Part shown: one piece after another, positions 8,724 to 20,475 of the stretch
Layout: every line of letters starts with the position of its first letter
Numbering within the stretch: position 1 is the first letter of the stretch
Origin: Acidobacteriota bacterium
GTDB taxonomy: Bacteria > Acidobacteriota > Vicinamibacteria > Vicinamibacterales > UBA8438
NCBI GenBank assembly: GCA_011523845.1
Contig: WTFV01000275.1
Location: 1 to 64,000 of the forward strand
Direction of reading: 5' to 3'
Length of the DNA: 64,000 nt
Notes under the pieces: model-generated
The model's database searches: none
What the model saw: only the letters and a program-made list of their open reading frames with translations
What the model was told of the DNA's origin: nothing
Made by a program: the position numbers and the translations under genes

Positions 8724-9329
8724 TCAGTATCTTCTCATGAGGCCGATGACGACACCCTGTACCTGTACCCGGTCGGCATCCACGACGATGGCCTCCATGG
8801 CGGGGTTCGCCGGCTGCAGCCGGACCCGGCCGCGCTCCCGGTGGAAGGTCTTGAGCGTCGCCTCCGACGCGTCGAGCAGGGCAATCACCATCTCTCCGTT
8901 CTCCGCCGTCTTGCGATCCTCGACGATCACGATGTCGCCATCGCGGATCTGCTCATCGATCATCGACTGGCCGCGGACGCGAAGGGCATAGGTCGTGCGT
9001 GCCCCGGTCAGATTCTCGGGAACCGCGACGGTCTCCGGCGACACCACCGCCTCGATGGGGTCGCCGGCGGCGACGTAGCCCTGCAGCGGAATCTCGATCA
9101 CGCGCCCGCCGGTGCCCGTAGGCACGAGCTCGACGGAGCGGCTCCGGTTCCACGCACGCTTGATGACGCCCTTCTCCTGCAGATTGGTCAGGTGCTTGTG
9201 CACCGTGGCGAGAGAGGAGAGTCCGAAGCGCCGGCCGACTTCCTCGAGGCTCGGACTGTAGCCGTGGTGCTCGATGAACTCGGTCAGGTAGTCCAGAATC
9301 TCCCGCTGGCGCCTCGTGAGCGGTTGCAC
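8724..9329 (-). CDS. lexA: LexA repressor, SOS-response transcriptional regulator
   Basis: SOS repressor that cleaves itself when RecA-ssDNA forms. I chose the GTG at 9329 because GGGAGG sits about four bases upstream; an in-frame ATG at 9386 has no ribosome-binding site and adds unconserved sequence. The 201-residue protein has the winged helix-turn-helix at 1-65 (TRRQREILDYLTEFIE, then SLATVHKHLTNL). The cleavage site is Ala88-Gly89 in YVAAGDP, with the catalytic pair Ser122 (GQSMID) and Lys160 (EATLKTF). All residues for autocleavage are present. I could not find a convincing LexA operator just upstream, so autoregulation is plausible but not shown. It leads the minus-strand run down to ftsK. 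Confidence 0.95.
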   Translation of the reverse strand: MQPLTRRQREILDYLTEFIEHHGYSPSLEEVGRRFGLSSLATVHKHLTNLQEKGVIKRAWNRSRSVELVPTGTGGRVIEIPLQGYVAAGDPIEAVVSPETVAVPENLTGARTTYALRVRGQSMIDEQIRDGDIVIVEDRKTAENGEMVIALLDASEATLKTFHRERGRVRLQPANPAMEAIVVDADRVQVQGVVIGLMRRY

Positions 9330-9436
9330 GTCGCCTCCCGTTGCGTGTCCACGCAGTCTCGACGAATCGGACTCTACAGCAAACAAAAGGCGAACATCAA
9401 GGCGTCCGTCGCCGGCGGCGGCGACCGGGCTGCGCC

Positions 9437-10051
9437 ATGGTCGCGTGCTACAGTTTCAAGGTGACCTGGATTCTCGCCTTCATGGTGGTGGTCGGATCGA
9501 CGGCGCCGTTCCAGGGGGACGGGCCGCTGACGGCCGACGACGGCCGGGAGCTGGAGGCGGCGCTCGCTCGCATCCTGCTCAACGCCGCCACCCCGGGACG
9601 CGGCGTCGAGCGGCGGGTGGTGATCACCCAGCGGGCCGTCAACGGCTTTCTCCGGTTCCAGGGCGCGGATCAGCTTCCGCCGGGACTGACCGAGCCGGAG
9701 CTGCAGATGGAGGCGGGCGGGCGCCTGACCGTCAGAGCCACCGTGGATCTGGACGCGGTGCGCGAGCAGCAGTCACCGGGGCGGTTCAATCCGCTCAATT
9801 TCCTCAGCGGGCGGCTGCCGGTGACGGGGGTCGGCGTCGTACGATCGGCCCGCCGGGCGCTCACGATCGAGATCGAGTCGGCGAGGGTGGGATCCCTGCC
9901 CGTGCCGGCCACCCTGGTCGCCGAGCTGGTGCAGATCTACACGCGATCCGAGCAGTATCCCGACGGGATCGACGTGGGCGAGCCGATTCCGCTTCCGAGC
10001 GGGATCGACGCCGTGCACGTCGAGCCGCAGCGCACCGTGATCGTCCAGTGA
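9437..10051 (+). CDS. Secreted hypothetical protein upstream of recG
   Basis: A 204-residue protein starting at ATG 9437; the earlier in-frame ATG at 9341 only adds an arginine-rich stretch antisense to the lexA leader. Residues 1-27 form a signal peptide (hydrophobic core VTWILAFMVVVGS). The mature part has beta-strand-like repeats, with LTVRATVDLDAV and LTIEIESARVGSLPVPATLV. This pattern recalls the DUF2993/LmeA-type lipid-binding fold, but the match is weak and I do not claim it. The stop lies three bases before the recG start, so the two genes probably share a transcript. No catalytic motif is visible. Confidence 0.7.
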   Translation: MVACYSFKVTWILAFMVVVGSTAPFQGDGPLTADDGRELEAALARILLNAATPGRGVERRVVITQRAVNGFLRFQGADQLPPGLTEPELQMEAGGRLTVRATVDLDAVREQQSPGRFNPLNFLSGRLPVTGVGVVRSARRALTIEIESARVGSLPVPATLVAELVQIYTRSEQYPDGIDVGEPIPLPSGIDAVHVEPQRTVIVQ

Positions 10052-10054
10052 GCG

Positions 10055-12169
10055 ATGCCGGCCCGTGCCGCTGACGATCTGCAGACCCCGGTCCAGTATC
10101 TGAAGGGCGTCGGCCCCCGGCGTGCCGCCGAGCTCGCCGCGGCCGGCGTGCAGACGGTAGAGGACCTCCTGCTCACCCTGCCGTACCGCTACGAGGACCG
10201 CGCGCGCCTGAGACCGATCCGCGACCTGCGGCCGGGCGAGGTGGCCTCGGTCTGCGCCACCGTGCTCAGTTGCGGTCTGCGAACCACGCGGCGGCCGGGA
10301 TTTCGAATCTTCGAGATGCTCGTTCAGGACGCGTCGGGCCGGGTGCGCGTCGTGTTCTTCAACCAGGCGTTTCTGCGGGACGTGTTCGAGGCGCAGCAAC
10401 AGGTCGTGTTGCACGGCCGGGTGGACCGGCGACCGACCGGCGGCCTGCAGATCACGAATCCGGATCACGAGATCGTGTCCGACGAACCGGACGAGGACGG
10501 CGGCGAACTGGTTCATACCGGCCGCATCGTGCCCGTGTACGAGAAGGTCGGATCGCTGACGCCGAAGTCTCTCCGCCGCGTCGTCCACGACGCGCTGCAG
10601 CGTCTGCCGGCGGAGGTGGCCGACGTGCTGCCCGAGACGGTCCGTCGCGGACTGGGCCTCGCACGGCGCCGCGACGCGCTCTGCGAAGCGCATTTTCCGC
10701 CGCCGGACACGTCGATCGAGGCGCTCGAGCAGTTTCGGACGCCGGCGCAGCAGCGGCTCGTCTTCGAGGAGTTCTTCTTTTTCCAGGTCGGCCTTCTGCT
10801 GCAGCGCCGGGAGGCGGACACGCGCGTCAAGCCGCGGCGGATCCTCGTCGACGACCGGATTCGGGAGGCGGCGCGCAAGGTGCTGCCGTTCCGGTTGACG
10901 GGCGATCAGCGCCGGGCTCTGAAGGAGATCGTCGAGGACCTGCAACGGGCGCGTCCGATGAACCGCCTGCTGCAGGGGGACGTCGGATCCGGCAAGACCA
11001 TCGTGGCGCTGCTCGCTGCGCTCGTCGCCATGGAGAACGGGCTGCAGGTTGCATTCATGGCGCCGACCGAGATCCTGGCCGAGCAGCACTATGCCAGCGT
11101 CGTTCGCGTCCTGGCGCCGTCGCGGTTCGCGACGGCCCTGCTGACCGGAACGCTCACGGCCAGGGCGCGCCGCGAGGTCGGCAGCCGCATCGCGACCGGC
11201 GCGTCGCAGCTCGTCGTCGGCACCCACGCGCTCGTCCAGGGCGAGGTCCGGTTCAAGGCGCTGGGGCTCGCGATTGTCGACGAGCAGCACCGCTTCGGGG
11301 TCGTGCAGCGGGCCACCCTGCGCGACAAGGGGCTCGATCCGGACGTGCTCGTGATGACCGCCACGCCGATTCCGCGCACGCTCGCGCTGACCGCGTACGG
11401 CGATCTCGACACCTCGGAGATCCGGGAGCGCATTCCCGGGCGGCAGCCGATCGGGACGCTGGTCCGGAGCGAGTCGCGACGCGCGGAGGTATACGACCTC
11501 GTTCGCGGCCAGTTGCGCGCAGGCCGGCAGGCGTTCGTCGTCTGTCCGCTCGTCGAGGAATCGGAGAAGCTGGACCTGAAGGCGGCCTCGGAGATGGCGG
11601 CGGAGCTGCAGCAACGGGTGTTCGCGGACGCCCGCGTGGGACTCGTTCATGGTCGGGTCCCGGCCGCCGAGCGTGACCGAACCATGGCGGCCTTCGCCGC
11701 CGGGGCGATCGACGTGCTGGTGGCGACGACGGTGATCGAGGTGGGCATCGACGTGCCGAACGCCACCGTCATGGTGATCGAGCAGGCGGAGCGGTTCGGA
11801 CTGGCGCAGTTGCATCAACTGCGCGGTCGGGTCGGTCGCGGCGCGGCGCAGTCGCACTGCGTGCTGGTCCACGCCTCCCGACTTTCCGACGCGGCGCGGG
11901 CCCGGCTGCGGGCGCTGGCCGAGACGACCGACGGGTTCGAGATCGCCGAGCGCGACCTCGAGCTGCGCGGACCGGGCGACTTCTTCGGCACGCGACAGTC
12001 GGGCGTCCCGATTTTTCGCGTCGGGGATCTGCTGCGGGACCACCGGTTGATGGAGGAGGCGCGACGCACGGCGGTGGCGTGGCTCGCCGGTCCCGAGGCG
12101 ACCGAGGCGCAGCTCGGCGCCGTGCGACGCGCGTGGACCCGGCGCTTCGGGCTGGCCGGGGTGGCCTAG
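10055..12169 (+). CDS. recG: ATP-dependent DNA helicase RecG
   Basis: Branch-migration helicase that remodels stalled forks and Holliday junctions. The 704 residues give the standard layout. An N-terminal wedge/OB domain (about 1-230) includes the helix-hairpin-helix-like LKGVGPRRAAELAAAGV at 11-27. The first helicase lobe has Walker A GDVGSGKT at 308-315 and the DEQH-type box VDEQHRFGV. The second lobe has QAERFGLAQLHQLRGRVGRG and the C-terminal RecG motif region. It is slightly short of the roughly 700-residue average for Gram-negatives only at the ends. rsmD begins six bases after its stop. No anomaly was seen. Confidence 0.96.
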   Translation: MPARAADDLQTPVQYLKGVGPRRAAELAAAGVQTVEDLLLTLPYRYEDRARLRPIRDLRPGEVASVCATVLSCGLRTTRRPGFRIFEMLVQDASGRVRVVFFNQAFLRDVFEAQQQVVLHGRVDRRPTGGLQITNPDHEIVSDEPDEDGGELVHTGRIVPVYEKVGSLTPKSLRRVVHDALQRLPAEVADVLPETVRRGLGLARRRDALCEAHFPPPDTSIEALEQFRTPAQQRLVFEEFFFFQVGLLLQRREADTRVKPRRILVDDRIREAARKVLPFRLTGDQRRALKEIVEDLQRARPMNRLLQGDVGSGKTIVALLAALVAMENGLQVAFMAPTEILAEQHYASVVRVLAPSRFATALLTGTLTARARREVGSRIATGASQLVVGTHALVQGEVRFKALGLAIVDEQHRFGVVQRATLRDKGLDPDVLVMTATPIPRTLALTAYGDLDTSEIRERIPGRQPIGTLVRSESRRAEVYDLVRGQLRAGRQAFVVCPLVEESEKLDLKAASEMAAELQQRVFADARVGLVHGRVPAAERDRTMAAFAAGAIDVLVATTVIEVGIDVPNATVMVIEQAERFGLAQLHQLRGRVGRGAAQSHCVLVHASRLSDAARARLRALAETTDGFEIAERDLELRGPGDFFGTRQSGVPIFRVGDLLRDHRLMEEARRTAVAWLAGPEATEAQLGAVRRAWTRRFGLAGVA

Positions 12170-12175
12170 CGCGGG

Positions 12176-12727
12176 ATGCGCATCATCAGCGGCGCGTTGA
12201 AGGGGCGGCGGCTCCCGTCGCCCGCATGGCCCGGCCTGCGACCGACGTCGGAGCGGCTTCGAGGGACGCTGTTCGACATCCTCGGCGAAACGGTGCGGGG
12301 CGCCGTCGTCCTGGACGGCTGCGCGGGAACCGGGGCGCTGGGCCTGGAGGCGCTCAGCCGCGGCGCCGCGCGCGTGACGTTCGTCGACTGCGACGCCAGA
12401 GCCGTCGCCCTGATCGCGAGCAATCTGGAGCGCTGCCGCGTGGCGGACCGGGGATCCGTCGTCCGGGGATCGCTGCCGCGCGCGCTGGACCGCATGGATG
12501 CCGCCGCGGCTTTCGATCTCGTGCTGCTGGATCCGCCCTACGAGTATGATGACCGCGCAGTCGGCGCCATGCTGGCCGCGGCAGGCTGCCGCACGGCGCC
12601 CGGCGGGCAGGTGGTGCTGGAGAGAGCGCGCCGTGCGGAGCGGGTCGTCGTTGCGCCCTTGCGGCACACGCGCAGGGTGAGGGCCGGGGACAGCGTCCTC
12701 GATTTCCATGTCAGAGCCGAAGAGTAG
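12176..12727 (+). CDS. rsmD: 16S rRNA (guanine-N2)-methyltransferase RsmD
   Basis: Methylates one guanine (G966 in E. coli numbering) of 16S rRNA in the 30S subunit. The 183 residues carry the family start MRIISGALKGRRL, the SAM-binding motif LDGCAGTGALGLEALSRGA and the catalytic LLDPPYEYDD. It lies between recG and coaD. The last 20 bases overlap the start of coaD, a very common arrangement (rsmD-coaD), so the pair is translationally linked. Length and motifs are normal. Confidence 0.95.
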   Translation: MRIISGALKGRRLPSPAWPGLRPTSERLRGTLFDILGETVRGAVVLDGCAGTGALGLEALSRGAARVTFVDCDARAVALIASNLERCRVADRGSVVRGSLPRALDRMDAAAAFDLVLLDPPYEYDDRAVGAMLAAAGCRTAPGGQVVLERARRAERVVVAPLRHTRRVRAGDSVLDFHVRAEE

Positions 12728-13223
12728 GTTGGCCGTCTATCCGGGATCGTTCGACCCGTTGACCAACGGTCACGTCGACATCATCCGCCGCGGCGCCCGG
12801 CTGTTCGACCGGATCGTCATCGCGATTCTGGTCAACATCGACAAGTCGCCCGTGTTTACGGCGGAGGAGCGGGTCGACATCACGCGGCAGGTCTTCCGGG
12901 GGGATCCCAACGTCGAGGTGGAGACCTTCAACGGGCTCCTGGTCGACTACGCCGCCCGCCGCGGAGCCGACGTGATAGTGCGCGGACTGCGGGCGATCTC
13001 CGACTTCGAGTTCGAAATGCAGATGGCGCTCATGAACCGGCGGCTCAGTCAGTCGATCGAGACGGTGTTCATGATGCCGGACGAACGGTACACGTATCTC
13101 AGCTCCCGGCTCGCGAAGGAGGTGTTCGCCCTGGGAGGCTCGCTGGACGGCCTGGTGCCCGAGGTGGTGGAGATCCGCCTCCGGCAGAAATCCGGTGTCC
13201 GCCCGCCGGCAGGCAGATCCTGA
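12708..13223 (+). CDS. coaD: Phosphopantetheine adenylyltransferase
   Basis: Catalyses the fourth step of coenzyme A synthesis, 4'-phosphopantetheine plus ATP to dephospho-CoA. The 171-residue protein is a nucleotidyltransferase with the N-terminal GSFDPLTNGH (residues 13-22), whose last His is catalytic, the conserved RGLRAISDFEFE, and the C-terminal YLSSRLAKEV that binds ATP phosphates. It overlaps rsmD by 20 bases and converges with the glycosyltransferase gene 43 bases further on. The start at 12708 keeps seven extra N-terminal residues before the first strand, within the normal range. Confidence 0.96.
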   Translation: MSEPKSRLAVYPGSFDPLTNGHVDIIRRGARLFDRIVIAILVNIDKSPVFTAEERVDITRQVFRGDPNVEVETFNGLLVDYAARRGADVIVRGLRAISDFEFEMQMALMNRRLSQSIETVFMMPDERYTYLSSRLAKEVFALGGSLDGLVPEVVEIRLRQKSGVRPPAGRS

Positions 13224-13266
13224 CGCCGCGCACCGGCAGACGCAGCCTCGGCGACTCCCTGGCGCC

Positions 13267-14958
13267 CTAGCGGTTGGCAACCAGGACGACGTGCTGCAGG
13301 TAGCGTTCGGGGTCGGGATCGAGCAGCGTACGCAGGTTCAGGTTGCCCGTGTTCAGGTAACGCACCTCGCCCAGGCGCTGGAGCCGGAGACCGTCCCGCC
13401 GGAGCAGCGCAACGTCCTCCGCTCGCAGCACGCAGAGCACGCGGCCCGCGGATCGCAGGAAATCGCGCGCTGCCTGCGGCACGGGCAACTCCACGTGCGG
13501 CGCGCGCGCGTAGTAGAGCAAGTTGCGGTCGAACACCCGGTGGCGGCCGTACCGCTCCCCCGCGTCGCGCTCGGCCCTGAGCATCGCGGCCATGCGCTCG
13601 ACCGGGGCCGGGCCGGGTGAAGCCAGCACGACCAGGTGCGCTCCCATCGCCATCACCACCGCGGCGGCGGCGACCAGCGCCGGAATGCCTCGGGCCCGGG
13701 ACGCCGCTCGGGGACCCTGCGGCCAGGCGGCGAGCGAGGCCGCCACGATGATGCCGCCGGCCAGCAGCACGGCCGCGGGCACGCTCAGGGCCACCGGCGC
13801 GCTCCACTCGAAGAGCAGGGGCCGGGCGCGGAACACGAGGCCGCCGATCAGCAGGACGCAGGCGCCTGCACCGACCCCGCCGGCAACGAATACCCGCCGG
13901 GACGCGGCCGAGCCCTCCAGGGCGCGCACCATCGCGCGCGCGAGCAGGATGGCCAGCGGCGCCAGCAGCGGCAGGACGTACCGCGGCTGCTTGCCGATGG
14001 ACATCGTGTAGAAGGCGAGCGGCGCACAGGCCCAGACCGCCAGCCACAGGGCGCGCGGCTCGACCTTCCGCCGGCGCCGGACCCGTCGCACGGCCGGCAG
14101 CCAGAGCATCATGAACGGTGACCAGGGCAGCAGGCCGCCGAACACGATGGGCAGGTAGTACCACGCCGGACGTGGAGCGTTGTAGCGGTCGGTGGCGAAC
14201 CGGTCGAAGTTCTCGGCGAGAAAGAAGCGCTCCAGGTAGCCGGCGCCGTGCTCGGCCGCCATGGCGACGTACCAGGGCAGGGCGACGACGAGGAAGACGG
14301 CGCAGGCCAGGGCCAGATCGATCGCCGCCGGCCGCCGCCGGACGCCGTGCCGCCGCCAGTCGAGGACGACCAACGGGAGCACGACGAGCGCGACAAGCGC
14401 TGGCCCGACGGGGCCCTTGACGAGAAACGCCAACGCCGCGGCCAGCGCCGCCAGCAGCAGCCACGCACGCCGCTCGCGCGGAGCCGGCGCCCTCGCCGGG
14501 TCCGTCAGCAGGGCGACGAGCGCCGCCCAGGTGGAGAGCGTCACGAGGAAGGCGAGCGGCAGATCCGGCAGCGCCTGCCGCGCCATGGCGACGATGCCGG
14601 CGCTGGTGGCGCCGATCAGGCCCGCCAGCAGCGCCGTCGGGCGGTCGTACCAGCGCCGCGCGCAGAGGAAGGTGACGAGCACGAGACCGACACCCGCCAG
14701 CGCGGCAGGAAACCGCGCCGCCCCGGCGGAGGGTCCGGCCACCGCGTACGTCGCCGCGACCAGCCAGTAGTAGAGCACCGGCTTGTCGAAGCGAGGCTGG
14801 CCGTTGTAGTAGGGCGTGAGCCAGTCGTCCCGCTCCAGCATCTCGCGGGCGCTCTCGGCGTAGAAGGCCTCGTCGGAATCGGTGAGGGCCGGCCGGCCGA
14901 GTCCGATGAAGAACGTCAGCGCGCATACCCCGGCGAGAACTGCGGCGTGACGTGGCAC
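13267..14958 (-). CDS. Family-39 (ArnT/PMT-like) membrane glycosyltransferase
   Basis: A 563-residue integral membrane protein of the GT39/ArnT superfamily, which moves sugars from polyprenyl-phosphate donors to lipid or protein acceptors on the periplasmic side. After the first helix, residues 27-31 read DSDEA, the acidic motif of the first periplasmic loop that holds the catalytic Asp in ArnT-like enzymes, followed by YYNGQPRFDKPVLYYWL. About eleven hydrophobic helices follow, then a C-terminal soluble periplasmic part (about 430-563). The acceptor cannot be read from the sequence; lipid A, a protein or a glycan are all possible. It is transcribed alone, divergent from the CoA-binding gene and convergent with coaD. 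Confidence 0.88.
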   Translation of the reverse strand: MPRHAAVLAGVCALTFFIGLGRPALTDSDEAFYAESAREMLERDDWLTPYYNGQPRFDKPVLYYWLVAATYAVAGPSAGAARFPAALAGVGLVLVTFLCARRWYDRPTALLAGLIGATSAGIVAMARQALPDLPLAFLVTLSTWAALVALLTDPARAPAPRERRAWLLLAALAAALAFLVKGPVGPALVALVVLPLVVLDWRRHGVRRRPAAIDLALACAVFLVVALPWYVAMAAEHGAGYLERFFLAENFDRFATDRYNAPRPAWYYLPIVFGGLLPWSPFMMLWLPAVRRVRRRRKVEPRALWLAVWACAPLAFYTMSIGKQPRYVLPLLAPLAILLARAMVRALEGSAASRRVFVAGGVGAGACVLLIGGLVFRARPLLFEWSAPVALSVPAAVLLAGGIIVAASLAAWPQGPRAASRARGIPALVAAAAVVMAMGAHLVVLASPGPAPVERMAAMLRAERDAGERYGRHRVFDRNLLYYARAPHVELPVPQAARDFLRSAGRVLCVLRAEDVALLRRDGLRLQRLGEVRYLNTGNLNLRTLLDPDPERYLQHVVLVANR

Positions 14959-15071
14959 CTTGCCGGATTGTACATCCGGCCCCCGGCGCGAACCGGCCGG
15001 CGAGCCCCGCGGGCGGGCAAGGTCGCGACACCCGTCTTGCCGTGGCCCGCGGGACCTGCGAGACTCGGGAC

Positions 15072-15449
15072 ATGACGGTCGCAGTCATCGGTGCTTCCGA
15101 GGATCGCGCGAAGTTCGGAAACAAGGCGGTCCGGGCGTTCCGGCAGGCCGGGCACGACGTCGTCGCCATCAATCCCCGGTGCGCCGGCGCCGAAGAACGG
15201 ATCGAGGGCCTGCCCACGTATGCGTCGGTCGCCGACGTGCCGGGTCCCGTGGACGTAGCGACGTTGTACGTCCATCCGGCGGTGGGCGAGCGGGTCCTGG
15301 CGGAAATCGCCGCGAAGGGCATTCCCGAGCTCTGGGTGAACCCGGGCGCGGAGAGCGACACGCTCCTGCGGCGGGCGAAGTCCCTCGGGCTCGACACCCG
15401 CCAGCAGTGCAGCATCCTCGCCATCGACGAGTCGCCCGCGCTCTACTGA
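15072..15449 (+). CDS. CoA-binding (Rossmann-fold) protein, YccU-like
   Basis: A 125-residue single-domain CoA-binding protein (PF13380). The Rossmann start is MTVAVIGASEDRAKFGNKAVRAF, whose GAS turn binds the nucleotide, followed by INPRCAGAEERIEGLPTYAS and the typical end GCN-like ELWVNPGAES. The chosen ATG (15072) begins directly with the first strand; the open frame continues upstream, but that sequence is unlike the family. These small proteins resemble the CoA-binding half of succinyl-CoA synthetase alpha. Their role is unclear. It is monocistronic and divergent from the glycosyltransferase. Confidence 0.9.
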   Translation: MTVAVIGASEDRAKFGNKAVRAFRQAGHDVVAINPRCAGAEERIEGLPTYASVADVPGPVDVATLYVHPAVGERVLAEIAAKGIPELWVNPGAESDTLLRRAKSLGLDTRQQCSILAIDESPALY

Positions 15450-15484
15450 CCGGCGACGCCCGCGGAGCGGCCGCATCGTCGGGG

Positions 15485-15514
15485 TTGACAGTTTCCGGCC
15501 GGCTTTTCTATGCT
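15485..15514 (+). promoter_or_regulatory. Sigma70-type promoter upstream of rho
   Basis: A perfect TTGACA (15485-15490), an 18-base spacer and TATGCT (15509-15514) form the strongest consensus promoter I see in the window. It points at rho, whose start codon is about 290 bases downstream. Confidence 0.75.
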
Positions 15515-15519
15515 AGGAT

Positions 15520-15807
15520 TCCGTGCCGTAGAACGGCGTAGACGCGCGACGTTGGACGCATCCTCCAAGCCGGCCGTTGCATCTCAACGCTTGAGTTTTC
15601 AGACGGTCTCGTGTTTCAGCAATCTGCCGTGAGAACGCCCGCCCGGACGAGCCGGCCGGGCCGAGGCTGAATCAGCCGCGACGAGAATCGATACCGGAAA
15701 CCCGTAGGATCCGCTCCGGGCGACGTTCCGGAGATCCCCTCCCATCCGCAAACCCTGGCCGTCACGGCCTGACGTCAACCCGTAATACCGAGAGTTCCAG
15801 CCAAGAC
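15520..15807 (+). promoter_or_regulatory. Long 5' leader of rho
   Basis: About 290 untranslated bases separate the promoter from the rho ATG. They begin with the small hairpin repeat GCCGTAGAACGGC (15524-15536), a member of the dispersed repeat family in this window, and contain several C-rich, G-poor stretches of the kind Rho prefers. A long leader with such sites fits the known autoregulation of rho by premature termination in other bacteria. Here that is inferred only from layout. Confidence 0.45.
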
Positions 15808-17165
<1,358 letters not shown>

Positions 17166-17169
<4 letters not shown>

Positions 17170-17375
17170 CGATGGCGACGATCAGAATTCGAGACAACGG
17201 TCCCTGCCTGGTCGACGGCGACGACGTGCGCGTCGTCGACGCCGAGGGCAACGAGCTTCCCGTCGCGCGCCGGCCGTTCGCGCTCTGCCGCTGCGGGCAC
17301 TCCGCCAACAAGCCGTTCTGCGACGGCTCCCACAACCGCGAGGGCTTCGAGTCCACGATCCGGGCTGCGGACTGA
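17166..17375 (+). CDS. CDGSH iron-sulfur domain protein
   Basis: A 69-residue protein with one CDGSH-type 2Fe-2S motif. The ligands are in CRCGHSANKPFCDGSH (about residues 44-59): three Cys and one His, the usual C-x-C ... C-x3-H spacing. The N-terminal part is a short beta region. Single-motif bacterial CDGSH proteins are linked to iron or redox sensing, with no settled role. The ATG overlaps the rho stop in an ATGA junction, so translation is coupled to rho; a second in-frame ATG lies six bases on. No signal peptide was seen, so it should be cytosolic. Confidence 0.92.
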
Positions 17376-17568
17376 CGTCCGCGCGGCCAACCGCCTCCGT
17401 GCGGGACGGATTTCTGCCCCGTGCGCCGACCCGGCTGCATGCCGCAAAGCCTCTCGTTCGTCTCGGGGCGACGCCGCGTCCGTTGCACACCGCGCGTCGC
17501 GCCAACCGCGGGTTCGATGCGCCGCCGCCCGCGGCGCGCAGCAGACACGCTGTGCGCCGCGGGTGGTC

Positions 17569-20199
<2,631 letters not shown>

Positions 20200-20280
20200 G
20201 GTTGCCTCACGCCGTTGGAGGTGATTGCCTCTCGTTCAGGTCGTTCTCGACGAAGTGTGCGTCTATTACACTATGGATCA

Positions 20281-20299
20281 TTGATATAGGACGTATCAA
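20281..20299. promoter_or_regulatory. Inverted repeat TTGATA-N7-TATCAA upstream of clpB (HAIR-like operator candidate)
   Basis: A perfect 6-bp inverted repeat with a seven-base centre. The spacing and outer bases (TTGA...TCAA) match the HspR operator HAIR, whose consensus is CTTGAGT-N7-ACTCAAG. On the clpB strand the first half doubles as a -35 (TTGATA) with a weak -10 (CATAGT) 18 bases on, so a bound repressor would block RNA polymerase. No HspR gene is in the window. Confidence 0.5.
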
Positions 20300-20361
20300 G
20301 TACGTGCTGGGTTCCCGGCCTGGAGACGCTGCCGCCTTTGCGGTCGAGCGCGCCGGGGGCA

Positions 20362-20437
20362 GGAGTCTGCGCCGCGGGCGGCGCGGATTCCCGGCGGGTT
20401 GGTTGGGCGGCCGGCGGAGCCGCAGGCGACCGCGCGA
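20362..20437 (+). repeat. Dispersed palindromic repeat, copy E (upstream of the symporter)
   Basis: It starts GGAGTCTGCGCCG, reverses to CGGCGCGGATTCC, and is followed by TTGGGCGGC..GCGGAGCCG.AGGCGA. The same order of elements recurs at 22429-22502, so the symporter-bacilliredoxin pair is bracketed by direct copies of one repeat. Confidence 0.6.
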
Positions 20438-20475
20438 TCCGCTTAGACTCTAGTCGTGCAAGGCAGGAGCATCCG

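Noticed and set aside
9330..9436. LexA operator upstream of lexA
   Set aside because: I looked for palindromes of the SOS-box types and found no convincing match, so no operator is listed.
9773..12709. A long minus-strand frame opposite recG and rsmD
   Set aside because: Shadow frame rich in Arg and Gln with no recognisable domain.
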